From an uncultured Devosia sp. (GTDB lineage Bacteria; Pseudomonadota; Alphaproteobacteria; Rhizobiales; Devosiaceae), in the NCBI RefSeq assembly GCF_946479885.1, contig NZ_CAMLHM010000005.1, forward strand, positions 52,035 through 116,034: DNA of 64,000 nt, written 5' to 3'. Of the stretch, positions 63,447 to 64,000 are shown one piece after another. Numbering within the stretch: position 1 is the stretch's first letter; every line of letters begins with the position of its first letter. The notes beneath the pieces were generated by a model. The model had not been told where the DNA came from. It did not search any database and saw nothing but the letters and a program-made list of their open reading frames with translations. Position numbers and translations under genes: made by a program.

Positions 63447-64000
63447 CTACTTCGGATCCTTCCTCGGCACGTCCTTGAGTTTGTCCAGCAGGAACGCATG
63501 CGTCGCCTTGTTGGCGACCAGCAGGGTGCCGGTGCGCTCGTAATAGTCGGGGCCCCGACCCCACCAGTCGGTGACCACGCCGCCGGCTTCCTCGACCAGC
63601 AGGATGCCCGCGGCCGTGTCGACGAAGCCGGTTTCCTCGTAGTAGCCGGTGAGACGGCCCATGGCGACATAGGCGCAGCTATTGGCGGCGCTGCCGACGA
63701 TGCGGACCGCGCCGACGGGCGCGCGGATGGCGTCGAGGCGCTGGTAGCTGCCGGGATAGAGCGAGAGGCCGGGCGTGGGCAAGCCGGTGCCGATGTTGAA
63801 CAGGCCGATTTCGACCTGCTCGCTGACTTTCAGGCGCTCGCCATTCATGAAGGCGCCTTGCCCCGGGATGGCGGTAAACATCTCGTCGGCGGGCGGATTG
63901 TAGAGCACGCCGCAGACCGTCTCGTTGCCGCGGCGCAGCGCGATGGAGATGGTGTAGTGCATGCCGTTGATGAAATTGGTGGTGCCGTCGATGGGGTCGA
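63447..64000 (-). CDS. Inositol monophosphatase-family protein, C-terminal part (runs off the window)
   Basis: About 184 residues are visible. The window edge reads DPIDGTTNFINGMHYTISIA, the metal-binding signature of the IMPase family. GVLYNPPADEMFTAIPGQGA and NSCAYVAMGRLTGYYEETGF follow, then DTAAGILLVEEAGGVVTDW with the second aspartate. The enzyme removes phosphate from inositol phosphate or a related sugar phosphate; SuhB- and HisN/CysQ-like members are alternatives. It faces the GDPD operon with repeat family B between them. Its 5' end is outside the window. Confidence 0.88.
   Translation of the reverse strand, partial: DPIDGTTNFINGMHYTISIALRRGNETVCGVLYNPPADEMFTAIPGQGAFMNGERLKVSEQVEIGLFNIGTGLPTPGLSLYPGSYQRLDAIRAPVGAVRIVGSAANSCAYVAMGRLTGYYEETGFVDTAAGILLVEEAGGVVTDWWGRGPDYYERTGTLLVANKATHAFLLDKLKDVPRKDPK

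Overview
The window is a high-GC alphaproteobacterial chromosome segment, most likely from the Hyphomicrobiales (Rhizobiales). The main reason is gene order: rpoZ-rsh-pyrE-acpS-lepB-rnc-era-recO, with dapA and smpB nearby; bamE / CBP3-type chaperone / YceD / plsX / fabH / ihfA / merR; glyA-nrdR-ribD-nusB; and an LdtR-type MarR regulator next to an L,D-transpeptidase. A Porin_2-type porin and a cysteine-free, magnesium-type HemB agree with this. A Devosia-like genus is possible, but that is an inference from gene order and I could not test it.\n\nLayout. 1-1174: 5' part of a CHASE2 protein. 1178-8489: a sugar uptake locus made of a divergent AraC regulator, a complete CUT1-type ABC importer (binding protein, two permeases, ATPase) and a two-domain dehydrogenase / aldo-keto reductase fusion. 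8497-10960: an atypical stretch with a candidate structured RNA ending in an intrinsic terminator, an MFS exporter, a Nudix hydrolase and about 450 bases of gene-free sequence with a strong nested inverted repeat. 11035-12297: an FMN riboswitch and a RibN-like riboflavin importer. 12391-22373: core genes for fatty acid/phospholipid initiation, IHF alpha, outer-membrane assembly, NusB, RibD, NrdR and GlyA. 22466-28861: cell-wall remodelling (LdtP/LdtR), a small membrane protein with a divergent XRE regulator, HemB, an RDD protein and aminoacyl-transferase Bpt. 29012-31615: exported, nuclease-like and Dabb proteins. 31667-45969: ParC, RecO, Era, RNase III, LepB, AcpS, PyrE, Rsh, omega subunit, NYN protein, SmpB, DapA and a hydrolase-fold protein without the usual nucleophile. 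45966-51920: an envelope block with a HhH protein, a 39-residue membrane peptide, a 1121-residue OmpA protein with seven internal repeats, and a porin. 52369-57893: an SDR, then amino-sugar recycling (NagA, SIS deaminase, GntR regulator, MurQ) and an SRPBCC protein. 58564-64000: an ABC importer with a glycerophosphodiesterase, facing an inositol-monophosphatase-family gene.\n\nHow the parts fit. MurQ, NagA and the SIS protein form a chain from MurNAc-6-phosphate to fructose-6-phosphate, probably under the GntR regulator. The last ABC importer with GDPD and the facing IMPase-family gene could import and split a glycerophosphodiester, possibly glycerophosphoinositol. RibD sits directly next to NusB, without the ribE/ribH genes often found between them, while a flavin-controlled importer lies 6 kb away.\n\nSmall dispersed palindromic elements sit between genes. 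Two families occur twice each: about 95 bp at 31180 and 41932, and about 122 bp at 38803 and 63311. Two further types occur once, at 43296 and 6385. I saw no tRNA, rRNA, CRISPR array, transposase or phage gene.
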